From assembly GCF_030272615.1 (NCBI RefSeq), contig NC_081406.1:482083900-482147899 (forward strand): a DNA stretch of 64,000 nucleotides, read 5' to 3'. How positions within the stretch are numbered: position 1 is the first letter of the stretch; each line of letters begins with the position of its first letter. The DNA comes from Cryptomeria japonica (taxonomy: Eukaryota; Streptophyta; Pinopsida; Cupressales; Cupressaceae). Positions 45,561 through 58,425 of this stretch are shown here, piece by piece. The notes below the pieces were generated by a model. The model was not told the DNA's origin, did not search any database, and was given only the letters and a program-made list of their open reading frames with translations. Both the position numbers and the translations under genes were made by a program.

Positions 45561-46616
45561 GATCAACATTCTGTACTGGTGCATTTTATATAGGTTCATT
45601 TGTGATTATCTCAATTGCCGGTTCAGAGTCCATAGACCTTGAATCTCTTCTAAAGTGTTCATGAATCTTCACATTTGCACTCTCAATGATTTTCTACAAT
45701 CTTTTATTAAAACATCTATATGCTTTGCTTTTAGATGAATACCCAAGAAATATTCCCTCATCACTTCTAGGATCAAATTTGCCAATATACTCATCTCTCC
45801 TAATGTAACATTTGCTTCCAAATAATATGAAGTACTTAAGAGTAGGAATATCACCAAACTATAATTCATAAGGTGTCTTACCAGTTTCACCTTTGATGTA
45901 AACTATTTGTAAACCGTTGTATTCACTGCTTCTCTCCAATATACATGAGGTGGATTTGCTTTTGATATCATGCTTCTAGCTACATCCAGAATAGTTCTAT
46001 TCTTCCTTTCCACAACTCCATTTTGCTGAGGTGTCCGGGGTGCTGATAGTTGTCTTCTAATTCCATTCACTTCACAAAATGTATTGAACTCCTTAGATGT
46101 AAATTCACCTCCTTGATCTGATCTTAAAAAATTGATTTTCTTGTTGGTTTCATTCTCTACAAGTGCCTTGAATAATTTGAATTTCCCAAAAGCTTATGAT
46201 TTCTCCTTGAGAAAGGTAACCCAACACGTTTTAGAATAATCATCAATGATTAGCATAAAATATCTATCTCCCTGTAGACTTCTTGTTCTTGCCGGACCAC
46301 ATAAGTCAGTATGAATTAAATCAAGAACATTATTGGTTTTCTCAGAAATGCTTTTGAAAGTTGTTTTAACTTGCTTTCTCAATTGACATTCCTTACATAC
46401 CAGATTCTGAGGTTTTACAATCTTAGGTAAATCCCTTACTGCCTTCGATGAACTAATCTTCATAATGCAATCAAAATTTACATGATAGAGTCTCTTATGC
46501 CATAACCAACTTTCATCAATATGTACAATCAAGCATGTCTTTTCAATGTTATTCAAATGAAAGATATTACCTTTAGTCTGATTACCGGTTGCAACTTCCA
46601 AACTAGTTCTATTCAT
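45561..46616 (-). pseudogene. pol: Integrase of element D
   Basis: From 46616 the frame carries the pre-integrase zinc site (WHKRLYHVN, then CKECQLRKQ), DLIHTDLCGPAR and LIIDDYSKTCWVTFLKEKS. After frame changes come fragments with ILFGSKCYIRRDEYIGKFD and EGIFLGYSSKSKAYR. These are the copia integrase core and C-terminal blocks. Stops and shifts are frequent below 46200. Confidence 0.82.
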
Positions 46617-46813
46617 GATTTTGCATTTACCATTCTTGAATTGTAACTGAAATCCTTTTTCAACTAATTGACCACGCTCAAAATATTGTGCTTCAAACCT
46701 TCAACATAATAAAAAATTTCAGTATTGTGCTTACCATCAAAAGATATAGTGCATTTTCCTCCGATCAAACAAGCTTTGTCATCTCCAACTTTTACTAGAC
46801 CTCCATTGTATTC

Positions 46814-48001
46814 CTAAAAAGATAAGAATTTACTTTTATCACCAGTCATGTGATGTGAACATCCGGAATCTATAATCCATTCATCCTTTTCTTCAATTTT
46901 AGCTGCCAGGGCTTGTTCTACCAGTGGAATAGTAGGTACCAGTTGATCTTCAGTTATTGCAACAAAAGCCCATCCATTGTCTCCTGGTTCCTCATCAGAA
47001 TCATCAGTAACTCCTTCATCAGCATAGTAACATGATTTGTCTTTATTCTTCTTAAATTTGTATCTCTGATAATCAGGGTTACGTTTATATGTTCTTTTAG
47101 CTTCTTCTCTTAATCTTGCATGTTTGTCACAACATCTAGATGCCATATGACCAATTTTATTACAATTAAAACATTTAAAAGGTTCTTTACCTTCATACTT
47201 ACTTCCAATAGGACCTTTAGGTATTTTTCTTGCAAATAGTGCTTCAAGCTCTTCAAGTTCTTCATTTTCCCTTCTGATGTCTTCAAGTTCTCTTGCATAG
47301 AGTGCTTTCCAATCAGATTTATCAGCTGATGATGAAGATGTTGTAGATGATGATGCTTTGAAAGACAAATCTGTCTTAATTGTAGCAACAGGACCAAACT
47401 CCTCAAGCTCAAATGCTGAAAGTTTTCCAACCAAGGTATCTCTAGATACTGATGTATTAGGCATATTTCTCAACTCATTAATAGCAGTTACTTTCATTTT
47501 GTATGTCGGTGGCAATTCTCTTAAAACTTTAGAAACAATTTCATTTTCACTTAAGGAACCTCCATAACATTGTATTCCCAAAACAATTTCATTAACCCTT
47601 TCCATAAAAGCAAAAATTCTTTCATCTTCTTCCATTTAAAAATTTTCATACCTAACCTGGAAGCATTCTAGTTTTGCAATTTTGACAGTGATATCACCTT
47701 CATTCAATGTCTCCAACTTATCCCAAATAGCTTTAGCAGTAGATCGATCTGATAGTCCCATGATTTGTTGATCTGACAATACGCTCAAAAGTGCTTCTCT
47801 TGCTTTACAATCATTCTCTTGATCCTTAGCCAATGTAGGTGGATTAGGTTGATTTGGTGTAGGACCAACATAACCATTCTATGTAACATCGCATATGTCT
47901 TTTCCAATCTAATTCAGATGTGTCTCCATTCTGATCTTCCATATACCATAATTAGTTCGATCAAGTTTCAGACTTTCCTTCCTGAAATAGTTAGTTGCCA
48001 T
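46814..48001 (-). pseudogene. gag: gag and protease of element D
   Basis: Starts at the ATG at 48001 (MATNYFRKES) and passes METHLN, LLSVLSDQQIMGLSDRSTAK and AIWDKLETLNEGDITVKIAK, the copia gag (UBN2-type) core. A stop at 47638 precedes MEEDERIFAFMERVNEIVLG. A CCHC knuckle CFNCNKIGHMASRC lies near 47160. Protease DEWIIDSGCSHHMTGDKSKF is near 46835-46895. The same gag type recurs in fragment E at 59903-60919. Confidence 0.87.
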
Positions 48002-48044
48002 AGAATCTCCTCAAGTTTTTAAACTTCTGCAAAAAGAGTACTGA

Positions 48045-48057
48045 GCTCCGATACCAA
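48045..48057 (-). promoter_or_regulatory. Primer-binding site of element D
   Basis: Minus-strand TTGGTATCGGAGC next to the right LTR, the initiator-Met tRNA complement with one change. Confidence 0.85.
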
Positions 48058-48058
48058 T

Positions 48059-49111
48059 TGTTAGGACCCAGAGGCAACTGAGAGGGGGGTGAATTAGTTG
48101 TCTAATAATTTTATCTCAAATACAAATTTAACCAAACTTGAAACATAATACCAGTAAACCAAACTAAATTCTGGTAAATAGATAAATAGTTAATAATAGT
48201 ACCAGTGAAGCTTAATGCATGAAAAGAAAGAGAAACAATATCCAAAACACATAACATAGAGATTTGTGCATGGAAACCCTATAAGGGGAAAAACCATGGT
48301 GGGAAACCTTACCCACAATTAGATGATACTACTGCAGATAGTATGTGTTTACAAATGGAGTCTGCACATGTAGAAAGGCCAGCTGCCTAGAGTTAACTGC
48401 TCAATCACAAAATGGGAGTCACACTAACTACAAAATGGATGATTAAATCCAATGATAATGTACTGCTCAAAGTGGCATCTTCTATGCTAGATTTAGTATC
48501 GGTTAAGCTCTGATTGTCTTCTTCAAACCTTCCCTTAATCTTCAAATGATGTCTGCGTGAGTATCTCTGTTTATATTTGCATATACTATAAATAACCTTA
48601 CAATAGCTTATTACATACCATATCCATACCATGTTAATCTCACAATTGAGATCTTACATATATACCAAAACCTAAGACCAAATGTGTAGGTCAGCTCACT
48701 AAGGATATTACAATAAAAATCAATTACAACAAGTCAAGATGTGATGCATCATGTCGGCTCAACAATAATATTAATTGATTAAACCATCTCCATAACATGT
48801 CGTGCTGATCTAGAATAGATAATGCATCCGGTCCATAACCTTGACCAATTTGCCGATAACAACAAATATGTCAACCTGATAAGACCAATAATCAAATCTC
48901 CAAAACCAAGAGTCTAAACTATGTCTTCGACATAACCAAGTGATCTCCAGATGATAACAAGTTATCCTCAGTGTCGGTGAAAAAAATATCGCTGACTGTG
49001 CATAGGTCACTGAACTTGCCGGTGAACATAATCAAAGATCTCCAGAAGGATAAGTGTTGATAAGTTTTGACATCAATGACAAAACCAAGCAACATATCCA
49101 TAATACCAACA
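48059..49111 (-). repeat. 5' LTR of element D (right)
   Basis: 1053 bp, plus-strand TGTTAGGACCC to ATACCAACA. It is followed by the CATAC duplication. Confidence 0.9.
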
Positions 49112-49116
49112 CATAC

Positions 49117-50166
49117 AAGATTCAGTATTTATATCTTAATTTTATTGCTAATCATGTACTCTATGCAACTCAAGGATGTCCATGACTAGAGAAGCTATGA
49201 TGGGGCATGATTATTTTCTTTGATTTTTGTCTATGGTTTATCTCTTATTAAGGTATGTACTTTTCTAAGGATATGATCTAGAAAAGATCAAGGAGGACGT
49301 TCTGAGTCATGCATGAAAGGGGATAATCCTTGTTTGTTCTGAAAGGAATAATCAAGTCAGCTTGATTCATATATTAAGTTGCTTGTATAAACTTACTAAA
49401 TTAAAATCCATATAAGAAGTACTCGGGTCAGCTTGGATCTTTATGTCAAGTTGCTTGTATTTTCTTACAATATTTTAAAGCTCAATGATGAAATCAAGCA
49501 CTGTTACAAGACAACATATGAAGAATGGAAGTATCATTTTAGTTAGATCATTTTTAGATTATCTCATTATTCATCTGCATTATCAGTTGCATTATAATAA
49601 TTTCATTTCATTCACAGATCTACGGTCATAAATAAAGATTGAATATACTTGGACAAACAAAAATAATTTACATTTGATCATTGTAGGTTCATTCATCTTT
49701 AGAATCATTTAAATTATCATCGTTCATTTCATTTAGTTGCATTTCAATCATTGCATTAGTTTGCATTTCATTAAGTGCATTTCATAATCATGTAGTATAT
49801 CATCAGTATTATTTGCATTAGGATCATTATCATTGTAGTTCTTAAAGTCATTTAGTTTCATCTTTGCAATTAGATTCCTTAATCATTATAAGCATTACAT
49901 ATAAGAATAATAATAATAATAAAACATTTCATATCGATCATTTGTATTTCAAAATCATTAGAAGCATTCCCATATATATTATTGTATTTGTATCATTTAA
50001 GTTAGTAATCATTTTCATTTGCATCCATGATCATCAAAATCAAAACTCAAAAGCATTTTTCATTTCATCATTATTGCATCATCATCATGAAACGAAAAGA
50101 AAAGATCATCATAACATCATCCATGTAATCAATGCATATAGATCATCAAAAATATAGAGTAACATG
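49117..50166. other. 3' region of element C, simple CATT/CATC-rich DNA
   Basis: Includes a duplicated phrase around 'gtcagcttg..tta(a)gttgcttgtat' (near 49358-49390 and 49424-49460). A low-complexity CATTT/CATC/ATTGC-rich block follows (49550-50160). No gene is supported. Confidence 0.5.
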
Positions 50167-50171
50167 CATAA

Positions 50172-53100
50172 TGTAATGCTCACCAAAATACCCTAGAGAG
50201 AACTAATCATCTATCATACTAATTGAGATTTTTATTTTTATTTTTTAATTAAATTTTAATAACTAATGTAATACATAACATCTCCATATAAATACATTCA
50301 TTAACCATTTAAACATTATGAACATACATCATCTTACATTTCACTAATTTACGCAAGCGGAAATAACATAACATCAATAACCTTTCCCTAGGGTACTTCA
50401 ACATCATTACTCATTTAACTTCCATAATGATAGCCTACTCACATGATAAACATTTTCCATCTTGAATTAATGCATCATATTTAATTTCCTAATCATGAGA
50501 TATGCAACCCACTAGCTTATCTATCCATTATGAAATGCATACCATTATACCATTCTACTAGCATATTACATTCCTTCTTTTAAAATGCAAGACAACCCCA
50601 TAATCCTACATTCATTTTATGCACCAAATCCAAATGTGTTTTAACCCAACATCTCCTATCTACACGCTCTTTTCCTTTTCCATGATGATGCAATTCTAAT
50701 GCATAGGTAAAATCCATCTTTTATAATCCATTTAAACATACTTACATCGCTTCTAATACTAACATGATCTCATTACATTTATTATAATTATCTCCTCATT
50801 AAGTATAAACTATAATTTGTTCTTCAATCCATATAATAAACTAATTCCCTTATTCCTTTACTCAAGCACAACATCACACTAATCCTTCAATCATAAAGTT
50901 CATTTATTGCCTTACAAACATATAACAATATAAATCCAGTAACTTCATTAAAAGTACATGGCATACATCATATGCAAGTCATTTACTATTTATCTAGCAT
51001 GATATACATTCCATTACTATGCAAATCAATCCATTTCATATTAGTTTCATTCTAAAGCCTCAATACCTTTTAATCCCAATTTTCTTTTACATTCAAATTC
51101 TCACATGGTCATATATGTCTCCTCCATCATGATTTACCAGTTACCAACATGATCTATTTACATATCTAATTTCTTCATAACATCGTAGTTTTCACATAAA
51201 ACCAAAAGCATATCCATGAATCCAATAACAATAGTTTCCTTTCCTAATCCAACTACACATGCAACTACTTTCCCAATTTGACAATAACCCCAATGCATAA
51301 CTCAAGAATCCTAATATTTTCCAAGCATACACATAGAGACATAATTATCTAAACCTTATCCATATTATCTAACATCCTCAATACTGATATTTAAGATTAT
51401 TCCATTTCTCAAGGTTCTTTCACATATTAAATCACAATCTAAATAAATAACCATAGAATTCCTTTCTAACCAATACAAGCAAATCATATTATAAATCACA
51501 TCTATTTAAATTGCAACTCCATTACCAAATTTGGGAACATGAAATAATTCCCTTCATTTAACAAGAACATATCCATACATCTCATTGCCACATTTACAAA
51601 TCATGACATACCCTAACTACCAGTTATGAACTACTTACAAATACATTTACATAACAATACATCATGAACATAGATCTTCCTTTTACATGATTCCATCTAC
51701 CACATACAAGATACTACATACATGTATTCCATCCTATTCATTACATAAATTTTCTAGAAGGTACATCCATAATCCATCAAGAAGGAGAATCCACTTCCAC
51801 ACACGAAGAACACCAACAAGGGGAAAAACCCAATGGTAAAAAGCACCAACTACCCGACCATGTGGAACCAAAGGAACCACCCCCCATGCTAGGAGATGAC
51901 ACAGGGTCCCAACACACACTCTATATCTAGGCTGACACTTAATACCAAAAGACAAGATTACAACAACTCTCTCAAGCATGGAGCAAATACAACCAACACA
52001 AACAACCATAATAAGAAACTCCTAGAGCCTTATCAATCAACAAGGCATAGTCATAAGATCATCAAAGGGAACACATGTAGGAGTGGAGTGTCATCACATG
52101 TTACAAGCATCCTTTCAAGGAACCTCTTGTTAGATTTAGACCCCCAAGCATCCTTTCAAGGAACCTCTTGGTAAGTGACACACATGCGGAACCAACTCAA
52201 CCTATGAGAGATTAAGGGAGTTTGGTTTACTATCTTCACGACCTTCTCATGCTTATCCTAAAACATCCTCCCTAGGATCAAGTCATGAGGGTCACATCAG
52301 TTTTATCTTTATTAATTAATCTAACTACCCAACCCATCAATTATTAGGTTATCACTTATTTACAATCATGATAAACTCCCAATGTGCCCTGGTGGTCTAG
52401 ACTTCATGCATCCTTACAAGGAACCTCATGCAAGCATATCTCTTGTGACCCCAGTCATCACAAGGAAGCCCACCCCCCCTAACATGGATCTGAACAATAA
52501 TAATCACAAGAGGCTCCAAAACCATAATCAAAACTGAGAAGATGTACATGAATCTGAAATCATAAGTAATCCATATGCAACCAACAATCTCATCTCATAA
52601 TCATGAAACATGTGAAAGGTAACATCATGAGAACCAAAAATCAATGAGCCTCTTCAAAAAATAAACATATCAAGGCCATAAGAAATGCCATCAAATAATC
52701 TCAACAAGGCCTATCCACTTGTTGGCGCATAATCACAAGAATCTCAATCTCTCTCTTGGCACATCAACAAGAGAGGAAGTGCAAACAACTTAAATGGAGT
52801 AAAATGCATACAAAACTCACAAATAAATAATATGAAGACATCACCAATCATTAATAAATATTAGAAAACATCATAAATGCCCTAAAAAAGCCTTTGGTAT
52901 GGCCCAAAATCCAACTAACATCAAATGGACTTCAAACTGGACAAAACCCTAAAAAATACACAAAATGGCGTATACATTCTCTGAAGTGGTGCATATGGTT
53001 GATACTTTAGCGCATATGGGTGATATTTTAGTGCATCTGGTGCTTATTTTAGTGCATTTGGTCATTCCTTTAGCTCATAGAAAAAAAAGTGTAAATTTTG

Positions 53101-55118
53101 GCAAAAAACTGCTTAAGTGCAGGATCAAAACTGCTTGAAACATAATGAGCCAAATATGACGTATTTATACTCATTGGAATCAGCACGAAATGAAATATAA
53201 GATTATATAAAGAAAATAAAATAGTAAAATTCACCCAAGGAACCTTAATTGAAAACATAATATAGACTTCAAGAGGGAAAAACATCTCCAACAAGTCCAG
53301 AAAACCATCAAACACCAAATCTTGAATCCAAATCATGAAATAGACTCAACGCACATATAAATAAATTAAAAAAAATTTATTCCAAACATAAAACACATTA
53401 AAACAAGGGAAATATAAAATGTCTCAGAAGGGGATGAGTCCTGTGAGTTTTCCTCACGGCAAGGCCAGACTAGAAACTTACAAGGCTCTCTCCTCTCAAC
53501 TCCACAAACTCCCTTAAATATTTAACAGCATGAAAGAAATCTCAAAACAACAACAATAATCCAATACAATCACATCATAAATGGAAGAAGCCTCAATACA
53601 TATAAATCCCATGTCGTGCATTCACGACCACCACAAAAAAAAAATAACTTTCAAACTTTCATCCAAATAAAGATCTCATAACCCATGTGATTCCCAATCA
53701 TTTTCATTAAGAATAGAGAGAATGAAATAAACTATTTCTTTATTCCCCACACAAAACATTCACAATGTAAACACTTGTACACAATGAAAAAAAAGATAAA
53801 TAGAAAGGGTATGGTCTCCAACCTGCAACCCGTGTGATGGTAGGCCACTGAAGGAGAGCCCACAAGTTTTTTCAATCCAAATCCAAACCCAAATCTCTTC
53901 CAAAACCTAGTCCAAGCAATCCACCGAGAATCCAAAGCCAAAGAAATGGACACAGGGAATCCATAAAAAGGAAACAATAAACAAGAAACCCTAGAAATCC
54001 AACCAATAGGGTAATTCCATTTTGGAATATTTTTCCCATATCCTATGGTTTCCCCAAAATAAAATCTTCCAATAGGACAATAGGGTATGTAGGAAATACT
54101 AACATATATTATAAGTAGGTGGGATAAATATATTTTAATATCCCAAGGTATAATTACCATACCACCAAATAAATATTAGTATTTAAACTATAGCCCTATA
54201 TGAATTATTATTTAATACATTATGAACTATAGTTATTTTTAATTAAATACTTCACCAATAGAAAATTTAATTAAATAAATCAACCATTAAATAATTTATT
54301 ACTTCTAATATTAAATATTAATTAATATTTAGACTATAAGAAATAATCAATAATTAATTAAATAAATACTATAATTCTTAAAATCATAAATCAAATAATC
54401 AAAAGCTCAAATAGCTTAAATCAAATAATTAAAAATAAATAATACTAATTACAAATCTCTCAACAAATAGACAAATAATCCAATGCCACATAATGACCAA
54501 GTGACAATAAAATCAATCACAACATAAATAATCCTCATACCAAAAGAGTCAATCAATACTAGCATACTCCCAAAACTGAAAGAGCCAAGCTGAAAACTGA
54601 CATGACCAATTGCACCTAGTGACAACTTAAACCTAGAGTATGTCAAGGGGACCCATGTCAACTCTAAAACCACATATTACCATTTGGATAAGGACATGCT
54701 CATACCTGTGAAGCTAGGGGAGCTCGCACCTGGGAATTCCAGGAGGAATAAATATCGAGTACCTGCAAGTCCTACAACCACCAACAATGATATATATATA
54801 TATAATAGACAAGTGGTAGAATTATACAATGGCATATCCCACTTGCAATGAGTGATGTGACATTGATTCTCCACGAAGACAGTCAAACACATCTCATAAG
54901 CATCTCATCAAATATAATCATGAAATAGGGTTAGTATAATCATAATCAACATCAAATCCATGATCAAGAAAATCTATCACATAGTAAGCATATAGTATCC
55001 ATCAAATCACATGAATAATCATCATCCAAATCATCATAAATAGTCGAGATAAGTCTATCACACATGGAATAAAAGTCAACTCTAATCAAAACAAGTCACG
55101 TCAAGGGTGGACACTACA
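50172..55118. mobile_element. 4.9-kb solo-LTR-like insertion in element C
   Basis: Starts TGTAATGCTCACCAAAATACCCTAG, ends GGTGGACACTACA and is flanked by CATAA at 50167-50171 and 55119-55123. TG..CA ends and a 5-bp duplication fit an LTR retrotransposon, but no internal LTR copy, PBS or coding domain is seen within 4947 bp. I read it as a very long solo LTR. A non-autonomous element is the alternative. It contains a 25-bp direct repeat (52105-52129 and 52146-52170). Confidence 0.5.
52970..53085 (+). repeat. Short tandem array, motif TTTAGTGCATATGGT
   Basis: Five diverged units about 20-24 bp apart within the 4.9-kb insertion (GGCGTATACATTC, GTGGTGCATATGGTTGATAC, TTTAGCGCATATGGGTGAT, TTTAGTGCATCTGGTGCT, TTTAGTGCATTTGGTCAT). 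It is similar in style to, but distinct from, the GCGCTTTTG repeats of element C. Confidence 0.55.
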
Positions 55119-55254
55119 CATAATAAAAGATCATCATATAGAGTCCATGTCTGCATATAGATCATCATAAAACAATTAAAAGTCCAAGTATACAATGATA
55201 TCAGATCAAAATACAAGTGCCTCATCAATATAAATCAAGTCAAGGCTATCATGT

Positions 55255-57190
55255 GCCACTACCACCTGACTTTGTCTGCCTCTGTGGTTGTGGGCGAGAA
55301 GATCCTCCATATGCATGTCTTACACGATCACCACTCCTCTGAGGAGGTCCCATGACTCCACCGCTGCTAGTATCTATCCTCATAGTGAAATGATAGCTAC
55401 CTACCCTTTAGCTCTCTGTAACTAAATCCTCATAAGATTGTCGGTAGTGTGTTGTCTCCTTCCTGGCTCAAACTAGTGCTCTAATGGTATCGGCTGAGAG
55501 AGTACCCAATCCAACCTGCTCAATGTGATCAAGAAGACCTTGAGTATCCTGTTGTCTCCTAATAGCCATGTATCTCTCTATCATAAGTGTCTATACTTGT
55601 GATCTAAGCTGAGATATCTATGCTCTGAGACTCTCCAAGGTATCTTTCTCTGGCACATCCTACTAAGGAACATGACCCTAAATCCCCTCATCTCCACCTC
55701 CCTGTCCACCTGCTAGAATCTCAGCCTGAGTAGCCCTCAGAACCTGTTGTCTAATGAGAGGAACATGATCCTCTAAATCCTTCTCCTCTCCACCATGAGT
55801 TGCAATAACCCTAGGGTCTGGCTAAGTTTGACCAAAATCAATGCCTCTCCCGCAACCCCCATCCAGTCCAGTGCTCTTGCCTCCTCCTGTAGAGGGTAAT
55901 CCTCTCACTGATCTCATACCTGCCCTGCCAATGTCCCTCTCAATCCATCCTGCATCTCTCCCACCCATGTTAAGTGGTCTCCCAATCCTACCAACCACTC
56001 CAAAAGGTCCTCCATAGACTCTCAATCGACCTCCTCTTCGTCTGGGTCTCCTACCACCTCTGCCTCCATCTCCTCCCTCATCTCCATCACCTCTGGCCTC
56101 TTGAGAATCTCTAAGCTCTCATCTCCATCTTTGTCTCCTAATGATGGGATCATCTAAATCATCCTCCTCATCTCCTGAGCTTGGAGGAGGGTTTATTGGA
56201 TTAGTAATCCAAGGAAAAGGGTGTGCAAGCATGTACAGAGCATAATCCACAGTCACCCTAGGATCTAGATTGTGTAATCTCAAATCAAAAGCCACCCTAG
56301 GAGTATCCAAGAAATTTGTGTCTGCTATATCAAAAGACAAAGAAGGTCCCCAATATTTCCTATCCTTGTACCATCATGCATATATAGTGACACCAGTAGG
56401 CATGTGTTGAATGATACCAAACTATCTCAAAATGTGACTAATCAACTGCCGCTTAATAATGTATGGAGTACGACCAATGAGATATCTACTTTGCATAATA
56501 TATGGTAATATTTGTGCATCATCCATCTGTGGCTCACAATCGATATAAGGTCTCCAAATAACGCTATCCAATGAATCCAGAACCAACGCCAATACTTCAT
56601 CTTACCCAACTTACGTCGAGTAAGGATACCTGCATATAAATAGACATATGGTTTCCTCTCACCATGAACTCTATGATGGATAGGCCAAGTAATAGAAATG
56701 TGCTCCCATCACCAAATCTGTAAAAGTGTGCATCCTGTAGATAGAATAGCACTCTCATCAAAAACAACCTAATGAAGATCATGATACAAATGAACGAGCA
56801 TGCAAACACCCCACACATATCGATTCTAATGTTGCATCATGCTTTGAAGAATCTCACCCCAACCAACAGAAAAATCTCAAGATCTCTTGTCTGGATAGAT
56901 AAATCCCCCAATCAAACCTGCAAGAATCACTGAAAGAGTCTCATAATACATGATCATATCCTCCCATTGGATCTCTCCTATGGAAATTCTCTCATCACCA
57001 GATACGGCTCTGCAAGCCTCTATCCCTCCACGATCCTGAAAATCATACTGGACTAACTCACTAGTCATGGAGATGTGAAGAATCTTGTAGACATCCTCGA
57101 GTGTCACACTAATCTCACCAGTGGGCAGGTGGAAAGTGTTATGCTCGCTATGCCATCTCTCTACTAAGGCAGTCAACAATCCTCTATTAT
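55255..57190 (-). pseudogene. Antisense plant mobile domain (PMD) reading frame in element C
   Basis: On the minus strand, from about 57190: LTALVERWHSEHNTFHLPTG with EISVTLEDVYKILHI, the opening of PMD (MAIN-like, aminotransferase-like) proteins. Then, after frame changes near 56870-56700, WGVCMLVHLYHDLH, CTLLQIW.WEHISI and further PMD-like text to about 56100. A Gly/Arg-rich and acidic low-complexity tail runs to a stop near 55255. PMD proteins of the MAIN family act in gene silencing and transposon control. The copy is disrupted by stops and shifts. It lies opposite to pol, as antisense extra frames do in Tat elements. Confidence 0.78.
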
Positions 57191-57199
57191 GGGTAATAT

Positions 57200-57689
57200 C
57201 AGGAATTTATATGTCTAACCTCAACCTATGTAAGCTCTGGCACTAACTGGTGCATGGCCGGGAATTTCTTCCGACACTGGAGAACATCGAATTTCTCTTG
57301 TTTAAAAAGAGAATTTGATCTCTATCAATCATCAATCATCTATCTATCAAATCCAAAGAGATTGCTAATCTATCACATCAACAATTGATAAATCTTTTCA
57401 ATGAAGCAAATCAGGCTATCAAATCAATCTAAAACTATCAATCATGGTTTTCTATCAATCAATGAGTTTAATCAAACTCTTCAATGCTCTTCATCAAAAA
57501 CTGAATCAGTTTCTTAGAGCTAATCTACCAATCAAATCAAATCAAATCAATCGTTTATCTTATCAATCAGCATTATCAAAATTTCAATCAATCAAGACAT
57601 CAATTGAATACCTATCAATCAAATTTTCACGTCAAATGCCTAAATCAAATCATCAAAATGAATTTTAACATGAACAAAATAAATAAAAA
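57200..57689. other. ATCAATCA-rich low-complexity stretch
   Basis: Between the PMD start and the 3' motif array, dominated by ATCAATCA/ATCAAATC microrepeats. It gives open frames that are artefacts of the repeat. It could hold the antisense promoter, but no element is recognisable. Confidence 0.5.
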
Positions 57690-57965
57690 ATCATTTAAAA
57701 CAAAAGCGCTAACCTTGTTAACAAAAACACTATTCTATTAAACACAGACGCTAAACCATTCAAAAGCGCTAACCTTTTTAACAAATGCGCTAACTAATAA
57801 GTCAAAAGTGCTAAATCAATCAAAAACGCTAACCTATTTCACATTTGCATGAACACATAAAATGAAAGCGGTAACCAAACATTCATATGTGCTAACTTAA
57901 CGGAAGTGCTAACATACAAAGCAAAAGCATAAACCAAATCAGCAAAGGCACTAACATGCACAGTC
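57690..57965 (-). repeat. 3' motif array, CAAAAGCGCTAACC (inverse of the leader motif)
   Basis: About ten copies at 20-30-bp spacing of AAAAGCGCTAACC and variants (AAATGCGCTAAC, AAAAGTGCTAA, AAAGGCACTAAC). The consensus is the exact reverse complement of GGTTAGCGCTTTTG in the leader array at 18470-18790. It lies about 500 bp before the PPT. Confidence 0.65.
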
Positions 57966-58411
57966 AAAAATTGGAAAATTCAACAACCACCTAAGAACAT
58001 GTCGAAAAACAAGGAAATTAGTTCAAAAAGTTGAAAGAACGCTTTGAATAAAATACATACCGAATAACCATAGTCAGGAGATCGCTGATATCGTCGAACG
58101 CGCTCAAATCAATGGTTCTCGAATGGAATCACCATTTTGCCACCTCACCAAGACAATTCTTTTCACTCCACAAGCTAACAAGGATGCAAATGACATTAAA
58201 ATTAACTTTGGGGCAATTTTATTTATTTTTCACAAATGAATTTAATTGACAGACCTTTTCAATTATCATGAGCTCAATTGCTTACCCAAAATTTTCAACA
58301 ATTTCATGATCAATCTCCCAAGGGGGCACACAATCAGGATTTTTATCTTTATTGGGTGAATTATCGAGACTTGATATAATCTTTGAAACAATGTTGTCTC
58401 GACATCATTTC

Positions 58412-58425
58412 AAAGAGGGGCAAAA
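58412..58425 (+). promoter_or_regulatory. Polypurine tract of element C
   Basis: AAAGAGGGGCAAAA directly precedes the 3' LTR. Position and purine content are as expected for plus-strand priming. Confidence 0.8.

Larger units (their letters stand above)
43564..49111 (-). mobile_element. Element D: Ty1/copia retrotransposon lacking its RT domain
   Basis: Two LTRs (43564-44639 and 48059-49111), PBS at 48045-48057, PPT at 44641-44651 and the duplication CATAC (43559-43563 and 49112-49116). The left junction is uncertain by one base because the terminal TG has mutated. Minus-strand order is gag, protease, integrase, then directly RNase H; the RT domain is missing. The element is therefore a defective copia copy. 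Confidence 0.9.

Noticed and set aside
57444-57668. Plus-strand frame of 74 codons near the 3' end of element C
   Set aside because: It is formed by ATCAATCA microrepeats and carries no domain.
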